A stretch of 21,163 nucleotides of DNA from SIG607 sp045590395. Its GTDB lineage: Bacteria; Bacillota; Clostridia; Oscillospirales; Acutalibacteraceae. Both the position numbers and the translations under genes were made by a program. The notes below the pieces were generated by a model. That model was not told the DNA's origin, searched no databases, and saw only the letters and a list, made by a program, of their open reading frames with translations. Position 1 is the first letter of the stretch. The number at the start of each line of letters is the position of its first letter. The stretch is from NCBI GenBank assembly GCA_045590395.1, contig JAZNQX010000161.1, forward strand, positions 1-21,163, written 5' to 3'. Of this stretch, positions 1-7,892 are shown piece after piece.

Positions 1-1476
1 GTCGTTGATATCGCCGAGAAGCTTTTTAACGGTGATAACACATTCTGCGGAGTAGGTAGTGCCTTGGTATGTGAAGGAAGCGGTAATGGTAGCTTCACCT
101 TCAGAAACGGCGGTAACTAAACCGTTTACTACGGTAGCAACGTCTTCGTCATCAGATTCCCAACTTACAGTAACATCATCAGGGATAAGTTCGGTTATAT
201 TGATTTGATATGTCTTATCAAGGATAACAACCTTTTCTGAATCTGAAAGGGTTATGGAAGGAGTTTTAACTGTAACCTCAAATGTATCGCTGAAGTTTTC
301 GTATTTAACGGTAACGGTCTTTGTGCCTGCAGTGCTGAAATCATATTCGGTAGTGTAGCCCTCGGTTATTTCATCGGTATCGTCGTTATTATAGGTAACG
401 GTAATGGTAATGTCGTTTATAACAAGCTCGTCGCCGATATAGTAGTTGGTCTTAGCATCAATATTGGTAATTTCAATACCTGTAATAACTACGGGAATAA
501 CGGTGATAACAAAGTCAGCCTTGTAGGTGATACCGTTATATACAAATGATGCAGTGATGGTAGCTTCGCCTTCGGCTACTGCGGTAACTACACCGCCATC
601 TACTGTAGCAACATCCTCTTTATTGGATTCCCAGTTTACAGTTACGCCTGAGGGAAGAACATCAGCGGTAAGTGTATATTCTTCACCTGCTATAACGGTT
701 TCAGCATCATCTGAAAGGGTTATATAGGGAGAGGTAACGGTTACTTCAAAGGTGTCGGTACCGCCTTCATAGTTAATTGTTACGGTTTTTGTACCTGCGG
801 CACTGAAATCATAACTTGTGGTGTAGCCCTCAGTTACGGTTTTCTCGTCACCGTTGTTGTAGGATACTTTAAGAGAAACAGAGTTAATAACAAGCTCGTC
901 GCCGATATAGTAGTCGGTCTTTGCATCAATATCGGTAATTTCTACCTTGCTTACTGCTATCTGCTCAATTTTTGTAGAACAGTCGGTAGCGGTAACATTG
1001 ATAGCCTCTGCAAAGGGCTTGGCATTAATAACTCTTGAAGCATCAAGGAAGGTTAAATCAAAGTTATAATTGCCTGAAGCAGCATTATCCTTAACCTTAA
1101 AGGTAACGGTTGCAATAGTGCCGTTTTCGGTGAAGTTTGCATTACCTGCAGCATCCCAAAGTATACGGATGTTGTCGGTAGTCTCTTTGTAGCTGAAACG
1201 GGGAACAGAGTCTTCTTCTGTAAAATCAGAAGAAGCACAGCTAACAAGAGTAAATACATCAGAATCATATCCTAAGTCAGCACGCCAGGTATAAATACCT
1301 GTGTTTTCGGAAAGCTTAATGTTTACCGAAAAGGTCTGACCGGGATAAACGGTTTCAGGTGCGCCTTCTACACTTAACACAATGTCGGTGTCAACAGGTG
1401 CTGCCGCAAATACGCTCATAGGAACGGCGGCAAGCAGAAGACAAAGGGATAAAAGTACAGCAAGTAGTTTTTTCAT
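1..1476 (-). CDS. Secreted cohesin-domain protein with Big_3/Big_2 Ig-like repeats, 3' end cut off
   Basis: The reading frame is open from ATG 1476 to the window edge, giving 492 residues of a longer protein. Residues 1-25 form a signal peptide (MKK, a Leu-rich core, then SVFAAA). Residues about 29-165 look like a cohesin domain: paired beta strands, YPGQTF near 46, and ATVTFKVKDNAASGNY near 121-136, a typical cohesin end motif. Two copies of a Big_3 plus Big_2 Ig-like pair follow. Copy 1 spans 180-332 and copy 2 spans 336-488, offset by exactly 156 residues. The last visible residues, GDIND, are how a type I dockerin calcium loop begins, so a dockerin probably follows beyond the edge. AAGGAG lies at 1485-1490. 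The likely role is as an extracellular adhesin or scaffold-like protein joined by cohesin-dockerin contacts. The domain calls are read by eye; the dockerin is inferred from five residues. Confidence 0.85.
   Translation of the reverse strand, partial: MKKLLAVLLSLCLLLAAVPMSVFAAAPVDTDIVLSVEGAPETVYPGQTFSVNIKLSENTGIYTWRADLGYDSDVFTLVSCASSDFTEEDSVPRFSYKETTDNIRILWDAAGNANFTENGTIATVTFKVKDNAASGNYNFDLTFLDASRVINAKPFAEAINVTATDCSTKIEQIAVSKVEITDIDAKTDYYIGDELVINSVSLKVSYNNGDEKTVTEGYTTSYDFSAAGTKTVTINYEGGTDTFEVTVTSPYITLSDDAETVIAGEEYTLTADVLPSGVTVNWESNKEDVATVDGGVVTAVAEGEATITASFVYNGITYKADFVITVIPVVITGIEITNIDAKTNYYIGDELVINDITITVTYNNDDTDEITEGYTTEYDFSTAGTKTVTVKYENFSDTFEVTVKTPSITLSDSEKVVILDKTYQINITELIPDDVTVSWESDDEDVATVVNGLVTAVSEGEATITASFTYQGTTYSAECVITVKKLLGDIND
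13..939 (-). repeat. Tandem 468-bp coding repeat (Big_3 + Big_2 unit, two copies)
   Basis: The two units lie at 481-939 and 13-471. The start of each unit is nearly identical in DNA (for example around 891-930 and 423-462) and encodes the same Big_3 opening: IT.IDAKT.YYIGDELVIN. The Big_2 halves share WES..EDVATV and EGEATITASF. This is an in-frame domain duplication that has diverged mainly in the middle. Confidence 0.85.
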
Positions 1477-1508
1477 AGAACATTCTCCTTTTTTTAAATG
1501 CTAATTAT

Positions 1509-1537
1509 ATTATACATATATTAGCAATAAATGTCAA
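1509..1537 (-). promoter_or_regulatory. Sigma-A promoter of the cohesin-protein gene
   Basis: On the minus strand a perfect TTGACA (1537-1532) is separated by 17 bases from a perfect TATAAT (1514-1509). The start codon is 33 bases below the -10 box. An exact consensus match is uncommon and points to strong constitutive expression of this surface protein, independent of the upstream nrdR operon. Confidence 0.85.
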
Positions 1538-1559
1538 TATGAACGAAAATACAAAAAAA

Positions 1560-2507
1560 TTATAATATTTTTTGAGCAAGAGCCACAAAAACAGGCATTG
1601 TAATTATTGAGAAAAGGGTGGAAACCGATACCAGTTTTACCGACAGGGCGGTATCTCTGCCGAACTTTTCCGAGAAAATAGTGGTAAATGCCGCGCAGGG
1701 CGCACTTGCCGCCACAATACTGGCAACCGCTATGGTATTTTCTATATGAAGCGGTGTGAATTTCAGTATATATAGAATCATAAGAGAAACAAAAGGCGCT
1801 ATAACAAGACGCAGTAAAATAGAAACCCATATACGCTTATCGGTAATGGCAGATATAATCTTTGCCTTAGAAAGATGGTAACCTATTATAAGCATAGGCA
1901 GAGGGGTGTTAAGGTTTCCTATATGAGTAACGGCGCTTTGTATAGGCGCGGGGATAAATTTAGCAATATTTAAAAGGAAAATAATAAGACCTATAACAAT
2001 GCCTATTACACCGGGGTTGAAAATAAGCTTAGAGGCGGTTATTTTACCACTCTTGCCTCCCATAAGCGCAACACCAAAGGTCCAGGCAATTATATTGAAT
2101 ATTACAACATAGGCAGAACCGAAAAATACACCTTCTTCACCAAGAATCGCCATTTGAAGCGGTAATGACATAAAACCGGCATTTGAAAAAATTACACCGT
2201 ATTTTTTAACCAGGTCTGAATTTATGTCTTTGTCGTGAGCACCGAGATAAGCGGTACCTATAGCTACAGCGTGGAAAACAATAGCAATGGCAAAGGCTAT
2301 AAGCAGTTTAACAAGCATAGAACAGTCAAAGGGACGGAAAAAGGAGTTGATAATTACTGCAGGGGTAGAAAAATACACACAAATATCTGAAATACCCTTT
2401 GAAATATTATCATTTATAATTTTTACCTTACCGCAGATAAAACCTACGGCTATAAGTATAAAAAGAACAAGAACCTGAGATGAAACGGTTAAAAAATTAT
2501 TTATCAT
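1560..2507 (-). CDS. AEC-family (auxin efflux carrier-like) transporter
   Basis: This 315-residue integral membrane protein is almost entirely hydrophobic helices (about ten). It fits the bacterial AEC/BART superfamily, whose members are secondary transporters of small organic acids such as malate. Family-like signatures are STPAVIINSF (about 47-56) in the first half, and FSNAGFMSLPLQ (107-118) and FNPGVIGIVIG in the middle, the region of the broken transport helices. Length is normal for the family. The start overlaps the nif3 stop as ATGA (2507-2504), so the gene is translationally coupled and is the last of the nrdR operon. Only a weak A/T-rich hairpin and a T-run follow it. The substrate cannot be told from sequence. 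Confidence 0.88.
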   Translation of the reverse strand: MINNFLTVSSQVLVLFILIAVGFICGKVKIINDNISKGISDICVYFSTPAVIINSFFRPFDCSMLVKLLIAFAIAIVFHAVAIGTAYLGAHDKDINSDLVKKYGVIFSNAGFMSLPLQMAILGEEGVFFGSAYVVIFNIIAWTFGVALMGGKSGKITASKLIFNPGVIGIVIGLIIFLLNIAKFIPAPIQSAVTHIGNLNTPLPMLIIGYHLSKAKIISAITDKRIWVSILLRLVIAPFVSLMILYILKFTPLHIENTIAVASIVAASAPCAAFTTIFSEKFGRDTALSVKLVSVSTLFSIITMPVFVALAQKIL

Positions 2508-3259
2508 ATATTAATACACACCTTAATTGCGCTTTCGTGGTCGGTTAAGAAGTTGACCGACGGGAATTTTTCGGACAGCATTTTACAGAGAGGTTCAATT
2601 ACCGTATCTTCGGTGGGGAAGTGGCCTGCATCTATAAGGGTAAAGCCTAAACGCTCTGCCTCTATAAATAAATGATGCTTAACCTCGGCGGTAACAAGGG
2701 CGTCACAACCTTGCCTTATTGCATCAAACATATATTCACTTCCCGAGCCGCCGCAAACAGCAACTCTCTTAACGGTAGACTCCCCAACATACTTAACGGC
2801 GGTATCAAGCTTTCTGCCAACATAAGCGGCAAAATCATCGCTTGACATATACTCCTTTAGTACGCCTTCTCTAAAACTCATATTATCAGAGCCTATAACG
2901 GTTTTAATGCTTTCAAGCTCAAGAGCCTTTGCCAAAGCGTCACACACGCCATTTTCGCCTATATCAAGGTTTGTATGCATAGAAATAACCGAAATGCCGT
3001 TTTCTATAAGACGGTAAACAGTATCACCCTTTTTAATGCTTTTAATACCGTCAAAAATAACGGGGTGATGGGTAATTATTAAATTTGCACCGTTTTCTAT
3101 GGCTGTATTTATGGCGCTGTCGGTTAAGTCAAGTGCTAAAACAGCAGACTTTACGTCTGCTGTTTTGTCACCGATTAAAAAACCTACATTGTCATATTCT
3201 GCAGCGCTGTTTATAGGAAACTTTTCATTTAAAAAATCATAAATTTTTTCTGCAGTCAT
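2504..3259 (-). CDS. Nif3-like dinuclear metal centre protein
   Basis: A 251-residue protein of the NIF3/YqfO/YbgI family, which forms ring-shaped hexamers with two metals per subunit. Some members are annotated as GTP cyclohydrolase 1 type 2, but the true activity is unsettled. Metal ligands visible are H64-H65 in ITHHPVIFD, H95 and D99 in HTNLD, and H213 and E217 in DAGHFPTE. The family CGGSGS loop is at 169-174. The length matches the short form, lacking the PII-like insert found in the roughly 370-residue Bacillus type. It sits 9 bases after glnS and overlaps the transporter start by 4 bases. In many Firmicutes nif3 neighbours the tRNA methyltransferase trmK; here it follows a tRNA synthetase instead. 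Confidence 0.93.
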   Translation of the reverse strand: MTAEKIYDFLNEKFPINSAAEYDNVGFLIGDKTADVKSAVLALDLTDSAINTAIENGANLIITHHPVIFDGIKSIKKGDTVYRLIENGISVISMHTNLDIGENGVCDALAKALELESIKTVIGSDNMSFREGVLKEYMSSDDFAAYVGRKLDTAVKYVGESTVKRVAVCGGSGSEYMFDAIRQGCDALVTAEVKHHLFIEAERLGFTLIDAGHFPTEDTVIEPLCKMLSEKFPSVNFLTDHESAIKVCINI

Positions 3260-3268
3260 TTTATTACC

Positions 3269-4954
3269 TTATTTCTTAAAAGAATCTTTAAGTGCAACAA
3301 TGCGATTTATAACTGTTTTATTATCTGTAGTGTCAGGGTCAATAGTAAAATAGCCTTGACGCATAAACTGAAAACGCTCACCCACGGAGGCATTTTTAAC
3401 TTCGGCACCGATTTTGCAGTTTTCCAAAACCTGTAATGAATCGGGGTTTAAGTTATCTGCAAATGAGGAAACGCCTTCTTCGTCAGAGGGGTTTTCTACA
3501 TTAAACAGTCTGTCATAAAGACGAACAGTTGCATCAGTGCAGTGGTCGGCGCTTATCCAGTGAAGAGTGCCTTTAACCTTTCTGCCGTCTGCAGTTTCAC
3601 CACCGAAGGACTCAGGGTCATAGGTACAGTGAACAACGGTTATGTTGCCGTTTTCGTCGGTTTCGTGAGAAGCGTAGCGCACATAGTAAGCGCCTTTAAG
3701 ACGAACCTCTTTTTCGGGGCACAGACGGAAGTATTTACCGATAGGCTCAAGCATAAAATCGTCCTGCTCGATATAGAGGTTTTTAGTAAATGGAACGGTG
3801 TATTTGCCAAGCTCAGGCTGGTTTACATTTACTTCTACTTCAATAAGGTCGGTTTTATCTTCGGGATAGTTGTCGATAACCACCTTTAAGGGACGAAGCA
3901 CCGCCATGGTACGCGGAGCGCTGAAGTTAAGCTCATCACGTACACAAGACTCAAGCAGAGCGTAGTCAATAACGCTGTATGCCTTTGAAACGCCTATCTT
4001 ATCAACAAAAGCGCGTATGGCTTTTGCAGGATAACCGCGTCTTCTCATACCGCAAATTGTTGCCATTCTGGGGTCATCCCAGCCCGACACAAGACCGTCA
4101 TTTACAAGCTTTAAGCATTTACGCTTACTGGTTAGTGTGTAGTTTACGTTCATTCTTGCAAATTCAATCTGACGGGGTGGCATTTTGATTTCAAGAGCAT
4201 TTAAAAACCAGTTGTAAAGGGGACGGTGGTTTTCAAACTCAAGTGAGCAAAGGGAATGGGTAACACCCTCTTTAGCATCGGACAGGGGGTGCGCAAAATC
4301 GTACATAGGATATACACACCACTTGTCACCTGTGCGGTGGTGATGCGCCTTCATAACTCTGTATATTATGGGGTCGCGCATATTAAGGTTGGGGGATGCC
4401 ATATCAATTTTTGCTCTCAGAACAAGGGTACCTTCGTCAAATTCACCCTTGGTCATACGGGCAAAAAGGTCTTTTGTTTCTTCTATAGGTCTGTTTCTGA
4501 AGAGACTTTCCTTACCAGGCTCGGTAAGAGTACCACGGTATTCTCTTATCTGTTCGGGAGTAAGCTCATCTACATAGGCAAGACCTTTGTCAATAAGGGC
4601 AAGAGCGCACTCATAGATGTAATCAAAATAATCTGAAGCGTAGTATACATTATCATAGTTAAAGCCTAACCATTTTATGTCTTCCTCTATTGCCTCAACA
4701 TATTCGGTATCCTCTTTGGTGGGGTTGGTGTCGTCAAGGCGCAGATTACAGCTACCGCCGTATTTTTCGGCAGTAGAAAAATCTATGCAGATAGCCTTAG
4801 CGTGACCTATGTGAAGATAACCGTTAGGCTCAGGCGGAAAACGGGTCTGCACTCTGTCATAAACCCCTTCTTCAAGGTCTTTATCTATAAAATCATAAAT
4901 AAAGTTAGAGGGTCTATCACTTACCTCTATAGTATTTATATTTTCATTTTCCAT
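3269..4954 (-). CDS. glnS: Glutaminyl-tRNA synthetase
   Basis: This 561-residue class I synthetase charges tRNA-Gln with glutamine. PPEPNGYLHIGHAKAI (40-55) holds the HIGH signature and the GlnRS-specific PPEPNG. The KMSKS-type loop reads LTSKRK (274-279), close to the MSKRK of E. coli GlnRS. LRLDDTNP (71-78) and the tandem beta-barrel anticodon-binding C-terminus (from about 350) complete the fold, and length is normal. It lies 18 bases after gltX with the same orientation. Many Firmicutes lack GlnRS and make Gln-tRNA with GatCAB, so its presence marks a lineage that acquired direct charging. GatCAB may still exist elsewhere for Asn-tRNA. Confidence 0.96.
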   Translation of the reverse strand: MENENINTIEVSDRPSNFIYDFIDKDLEEGVYDRVQTRFPPEPNGYLHIGHAKAICIDFSTAEKYGGSCNLRLDDTNPTKEDTEYVEAIEEDIKWLGFNYDNVYYASDYFDYIYECALALIDKGLAYVDELTPEQIREYRGTLTEPGKESLFRNRPIEETKDLFARMTKGEFDEGTLVLRAKIDMASPNLNMRDPIIYRVMKAHHHRTGDKWCVYPMYDFAHPLSDAKEGVTHSLCSLEFENHRPLYNWFLNALEIKMPPRQIEFARMNVNYTLTSKRKCLKLVNDGLVSGWDDPRMATICGMRRRGYPAKAIRAFVDKIGVSKAYSVIDYALLESCVRDELNFSAPRTMAVLRPLKVVIDNYPEDKTDLIEVEVNVNQPELGKYTVPFTKNLYIEQDDFMLEPIGKYFRLCPEKEVRLKGAYYVRYASHETDENGNITVVHCTYDPESFGGETADGRKVKGTLHWISADHCTDATVRLYDRLFNVENPSDEEGVSSFADNLNPDSLQVLENCKIGAEVKNASVGERFQFMRQGYFTIDPDTTDNKTVINRIVALKDSFKK

Positions 4955-4972
4955 TATTATCTCTCCAAAAAC

Positions 4973-6628
4973 TCAAAGAAAGGCAGATATTGCCTTGTTT
5001 ATTCTGCTTTCACACTTATCTTTTCCCAAAACCTTCATAATACTGCAAAGGTCAGGGGTGTTTCTTCTGCCTGTTACGGCAATACGAAGCACTGTGGATA
5101 AATCACCTGCGTGGCCCTTGTATAAATGGGGCTCTGCTTTGTAGGCTTTTGTTTCACTTGCAAAGCCAAGCTCTGCACAAAGACCTTTGATTCTATTAAA
5201 CCATTCTTCCTTATTGTCATCTGCACTGTAAACCTCTTTGTAGGCGTTAAGGAAAGCTACAGCATCTTCTGCCTTTATGTTTTCGGGCAGAGTATAGTCG
5301 GGGCAAAACAGTTCATCAAAGAAGTAGGATACATAATCTTTTGCGTCTTTCCATTTTGCAATATCCTTACGGGGTTTGGCGCAGTCGCGGTCAATGGAGA
5401 AGATAGCCTTTGTGTAATCGGTATCGCGGATAAGAAGAGCATGAAACTCACTGTCAAAATCCTTTGCCCAGTCAGTAATTTTCTTGCTTACCTCTTGACC
5501 CGACATCTTTGAAATAACATTTTTGCTTACATCAATTAGCTTGTTTTCGTCAAACAGAGCGCCCGAAACACTCATTTTCTTAAGATTAAACTTAAACTCA
5601 GTATAAGGCTTATCGGGGTTTGCCCGTCTGAAGTCCTCAAAGTCGGAAGCGGCTATGGTCATAAGATATTCAACCACACTCAGCGCATCAAAGCCTTCTT
5701 CGATAAAGAAGTGTACGGCGGCTTCGGGGTCTTTTCTCTTTGAAATTTTGCGCTTTGCACCATTTTCAAGCTTCATAATAGGTGAAACATGAGCAAATTT
5801 CGGCACCTTAAAGCCTAAAAGCTTAAATAACTGAATGTGCTTCGGCACAGAGGATATCCATTCATCACCGCGCATAACGTGGGTTGTATGCATAAGGTGG
5901 TCGTCAATAGCGTGGGCAAAATGATAGGTAGGAATACCGTCAGACTTTAAGAGTACAAAGTCTTCATCATTTTCGGGCATTTCTATTTTCCCTTTAATTA
6001 AATCGTCAAAAACAACCTTGTTTTCTTCATTACCCGGAGATTTAAGGCGTATAACAAAGGGCATACCCTTATCAATATTTTCTTTAGCTTCTTCTAAGGT
6101 AATATCTCTATGTACTGCCCATTTGCCGTGGTAGCCTGTGCGGATATTATCCTTTTCCTGAAGGCTTCTTACCTTTTCAAGCTCCTCTGCGGTACAAAAG
6201 CAGGGGTAGGCAAGACCTTTGCGGATAAGCTCTTTAACGTAGGTCTGGTAAATTTCGGCACGTTTGCTTTGCTGGTAAGGGCCGTAAATACCTTTTTCTT
6301 CCTTACCGCTTATAAAGCCTTCGTCAATGTTTATGCCGAATCTGTTAAGGCCGTCTATTATGTTTTCAATACCGCCCTCAACCTCGCGCTTTTTGTCGGT
6401 ATCTTCAATTCTTGTGAAGAATATACCCTCACTGCTGGTGGCGGCTATTCTGTTTACAAGAGAGGTGAAAAGTGTGCCTATATGAAGATAACCTGTAGGG
6501 CTGGGAGCAACACGAACAACCTTTGCCCCTTCTTTAAGATTTCTTTCGGGGTAAAGGTTTTCGAAGTATGCGGGAGTTTTATCAATGTGGGGAAGTAAAA
6601 GCTCCGCCATCATTTCATTAGTTGTCAT
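4973..6628 (-). CDS. gltX: Glutamyl-tRNA synthetase
   Basis: A 551-residue class I synthetase that charges tRNA-Glu. RVAPSPTGYLHIGT (39-52) is the GluRS form of the HIGH motif and KISKRK (294-299) the KMSKS loop. FTRIEDTD (71-78) and MRGDEWISSVPKH are also typical. The protein is longer than the usual 460-500 residues: about 37 residues precede the normal start of the catalytic fold, and the C-terminal anticodon-binding part is expanded. Only 17 bases separate it from nrdR. Because glnS is present next door, this enzyme is probably discriminating (Glu-tRNA only), which is inference. Confidence 0.95.
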   Translation of the reverse strand: MTTNEMMAELLLPHIDKTPAYFENLYPERNLKEGAKVVRVAPSPTGYLHIGTLFTSLVNRIAATSSEGIFFTRIEDTDKKREVEGGIENIIDGLNRFGINIDEGFISGKEEKGIYGPYQQSKRAEIYQTYVKELIRKGLAYPCFCTAEELEKVRSLQEKDNIRTGYHGKWAVHRDITLEEAKENIDKGMPFVIRLKSPGNEENKVVFDDLIKGKIEMPENDEDFVLLKSDGIPTYHFAHAIDDHLMHTTHVMRGDEWISSVPKHIQLFKLLGFKVPKFAHVSPIMKLENGAKRKISKRKDPEAAVHFFIEEGFDALSVVEYLMTIAASDFEDFRRANPDKPYTEFKFNLKKMSVSGALFDENKLIDVSKNVISKMSGQEVSKKITDWAKDFDSEFHALLIRDTDYTKAIFSIDRDCAKPRKDIAKWKDAKDYVSYFFDELFCPDYTLPENIKAEDAVAFLNAYKEVYSADDNKEEWFNRIKGLCAELGFASETKAYKAEPHLYKGHAGDLSTVLRIAVTGRRNTPDLCSIMKVLGKDKCESRINKAISAFL

Positions 6629-6645
6629 ATTTTGCCTCCGGGGGA

Positions 6646-7098
6646 TTATTTGCTTTTTAGGGTATTAAGCTCCTCAAGGAAAGAGGAAATGTCGCTGAAA
6701 CGGCGGTAAACAGAAACGAAGCGAACATAAGCAACCTCGTCAACAGATTTTAGCTTGTTCATAACAAGCTCACCGATATGCTCCGAAGTAACCTCACGGT
6801 CAAGGGAGTTCTGTATTGAGAGTTCAATTTCGTCAATAAGAGTTTCAAGAGCACCCAAAGTAACAGGACGCTTTTCACAGGCGCGAAGCAGACCGTTAAG
6901 AAGCTTTTCTCTCTTAAAGGGCTCACGGGACTTGTCCTTCTTAATAACAATTATAGGCAGACTCTCTACTATCTCGTAGGTAGTAAAGCGCTTTGTGCAC
7001 TTAAGACACTCGCGTCTTCTTCTGATTTTTTCACCCTCATCGGTAGGGCGTGAGTCTACAACCTTGCTTTCTTCAAAACCGCAAAATGGACATTTCAT
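6646..7098 (-). CDS. nrdR: Transcriptional repressor NrdR
   Basis: NrdR is the zinc-finger plus ATP-cone repressor that senses (d)ATP and controls ribonucleotide reductase genes. From ATG 7098 the protein has 150 residues, the usual length. The zinc ribbon is C3, C6, C31, C34 in MKCPFCG and CLKCTKRF. The ATP-cone follows from about residue 47 (VIKKDKSREPFKREKLL). An upstream in-frame ATG at 7161 would add 21 residues of non-family sequence and begins inside the promoter -35 box, so it is rejected; GGAG at 7110-7107 sits 8 bases before ATG 7098. It is first in the nrdR-gltX-glnS-nif3-AEC operon. The promoter contains a likely NrdR box. Confidence 0.96.
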   Translation of the reverse strand: MKCPFCGFEESKVVDSRPTDEGEKIRRRRECLKCTKRFTTYEIVESLPIIVIKKDKSREPFKREKLLNGLLRACEKRPVTLGALETLIDEIELSIQNSLDREVTSEHIGELVMNKLKSVDEVAYVRFVSVYRRFSDISSFLEELNTLKSK

Positions 7099-7132
7099 AG
7101 TAATATCTCCTATCTTTGCATAATTATAATTA

Positions 7133-7161
7133 AGTATACCACAATATATAGATGGTTGCAA
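7133..7161 (-). promoter_or_regulatory. Promoter of the nrdR operon
   Basis: On the minus strand TTGCAA (7161-7156) and TATACT (7138-7133) are 17 bases apart. The expected transcript starts near 7126, leaving a leader of about 28 bases before nrdR. No T-box or other leader structure fits in that space. Confidence 0.75.
7139..7154 (-). promoter_or_regulatory. Candidate NrdR box inside the nrdR promoter
   Basis: The plus strand reads CAATATATAG at 7142-7151, matching all ten positions of the published core CwAtATaTwG. About 12 of 16 positions agree over 7139-7154. It occupies the spacer between -35 and -10, where a bound repressor would block RNA polymerase. NrdR usually binds two boxes about three helical turns apart; only a poor partner is visible, near 7174-7183 (about 6 of 10). 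The A/T-rich setting makes a chance match possible. Confidence 0.5.
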
Positions 7162-7176
7162 GTATAAAATTAACTA

Positions 7177-7205
7177 TTGAAAAGCATTAAAAAGGCTGTT
7201 AAAAT
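7177..7205 (+). promoter_or_regulatory. Promoter of the cyclophilin gene
   Basis: TTGAAA (7177-7182) and TAAAAT (7200-7205) are 17 bases apart. The ribosome site AAGGAG at 7226-7231 precedes ATG 7239. The promoter is back to back with the nrdR promoter. Confidence 0.7.
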
Positions 7206-7238
7206 ATAGATAATTTAAAAAAGATAAGGAGAAATAAT

Positions 7239-7832
7239 ATGCTTAAACAGTTAAGTCCTGTAGAAAAGGGCGATATCGTTGCCGTAATGCATACCACTAT
7301 GGGCGATATCACCATTAAACTTTTTGCAGAGGAAACCCCAAAAACCGTAGAAAATTTCACTACACACGCTAAAAACGGATACTATGACGGAATTATCTTT
7401 CACCGCGTAATTAAAGATTTTATGATTCAGGGCGGTGACCCTACCGGTACAGGTATGGGCGGCGAGAGCATCTGGGGTGATAGCTTTGAAGATGAGTTCA
7501 CACCTGAGCTACATAACCTTAGAGGCGCAATTTGTATGGCAAATGCAGGGCCAAATACAAACGGAAGCCAGTTCTTTATTGTTCAGGCAAACTCTGTTCC
7601 CTCAAATATGCTTATGCAGATGAAGCAAATGCCTGAGAGCTTTCCGCCCGAATTTGTTGAGGCCTATAAAGAGCTTGGCGGTACCCCTTGGCTTGACTTC
7701 CGCCACAGCGTTTTCGGTCAGGTGATGGACGGTATGGACGTAGTTGATGCTATTGCAAATGCAAAAACAGGCGCAAATGACAAGCCTGTAGAGGAAATTT
7801 CAATTACCGGCATCGACATTAAATTAATATAA
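7239..7832 (+). CDS. ppiB: Cyclophilin-type peptidyl-prolyl cis-trans isomerase
   Basis: A 197-residue cytoplasmic cyclophilin that speeds proline isomerisation during protein folding. Active-site motifs are FHRVIKDFMIQGGDPTGTG (54-72) with catalytic R56, then NGSQFFI (108-114) and HSVFGQV (156-162). There is no signal peptide. An insertion of about 30 residues between QFFI and HSVFG (118-155, including EAYKELGGTPWLDFRH) distinguishes it from E. coli PpiB; similar inserts are common in Firmicutes. It is a single-gene unit with its own promoter and a strong terminator 10 bases after the stop. Confidence 0.95.
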   Translation: MLKQLSPVEKGDIVAVMHTTMGDITIKLFAEETPKTVENFTTHAKNGYYDGIIFHRVIKDFMIQGGDPTGTGMGGESIWGDSFEDEFTPELHNLRGAICMANAGPNTNGSQFFIVQANSVPSNMLMQMKQMPESFPPEFVEAYKELGGTPWLDFRHSVFGQVMDGMDVVDAIANAKTGANDKPVEEISITGIDIKLI

Positions 7833-7842
7833 AGGACAGTAA

Positions 7843-7880
7843 AAAAGCTGTGTAGAAATTTTCTACACAGCTTTTAATTT
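7843..7880. terminator. Bidirectional intrinsic terminator between ppiB and the SLOG gene
   Basis: A perfect stem pairs 7843-7858 with 7860-7875 around AAGCTGTGTAGAAA. It has A-runs on the left and T-runs on the right, so it can stop transcription from both converging genes. Confidence 0.9.
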
Positions 7881-7892
7881 TGTTGCATACCG

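Noticed and set aside
1534..1830. Minus-strand frame of 98 codons with Tyr/Cys-rich translation
   Set aside because: It is another frame of the AEC transporter gene and has no ribosome site.
3542..4636. Several plus-strand frames of 69-126 codons opposite glnS
   Set aside because: They are antisense shadows of a well-supported synthetase gene.
7099..7132. T-box or amino-acid riboswitch for the synthetase operon
   Set aside because: The leader is only about 28 bases and has no such structure.
7099..7161. A 171-residue version of NrdR starting at ATG 7161
   Set aside because: The extra 21 residues do not resemble the family, the ATG lies in the -35 box, and ATG 7098 has GGAG at the right distance.
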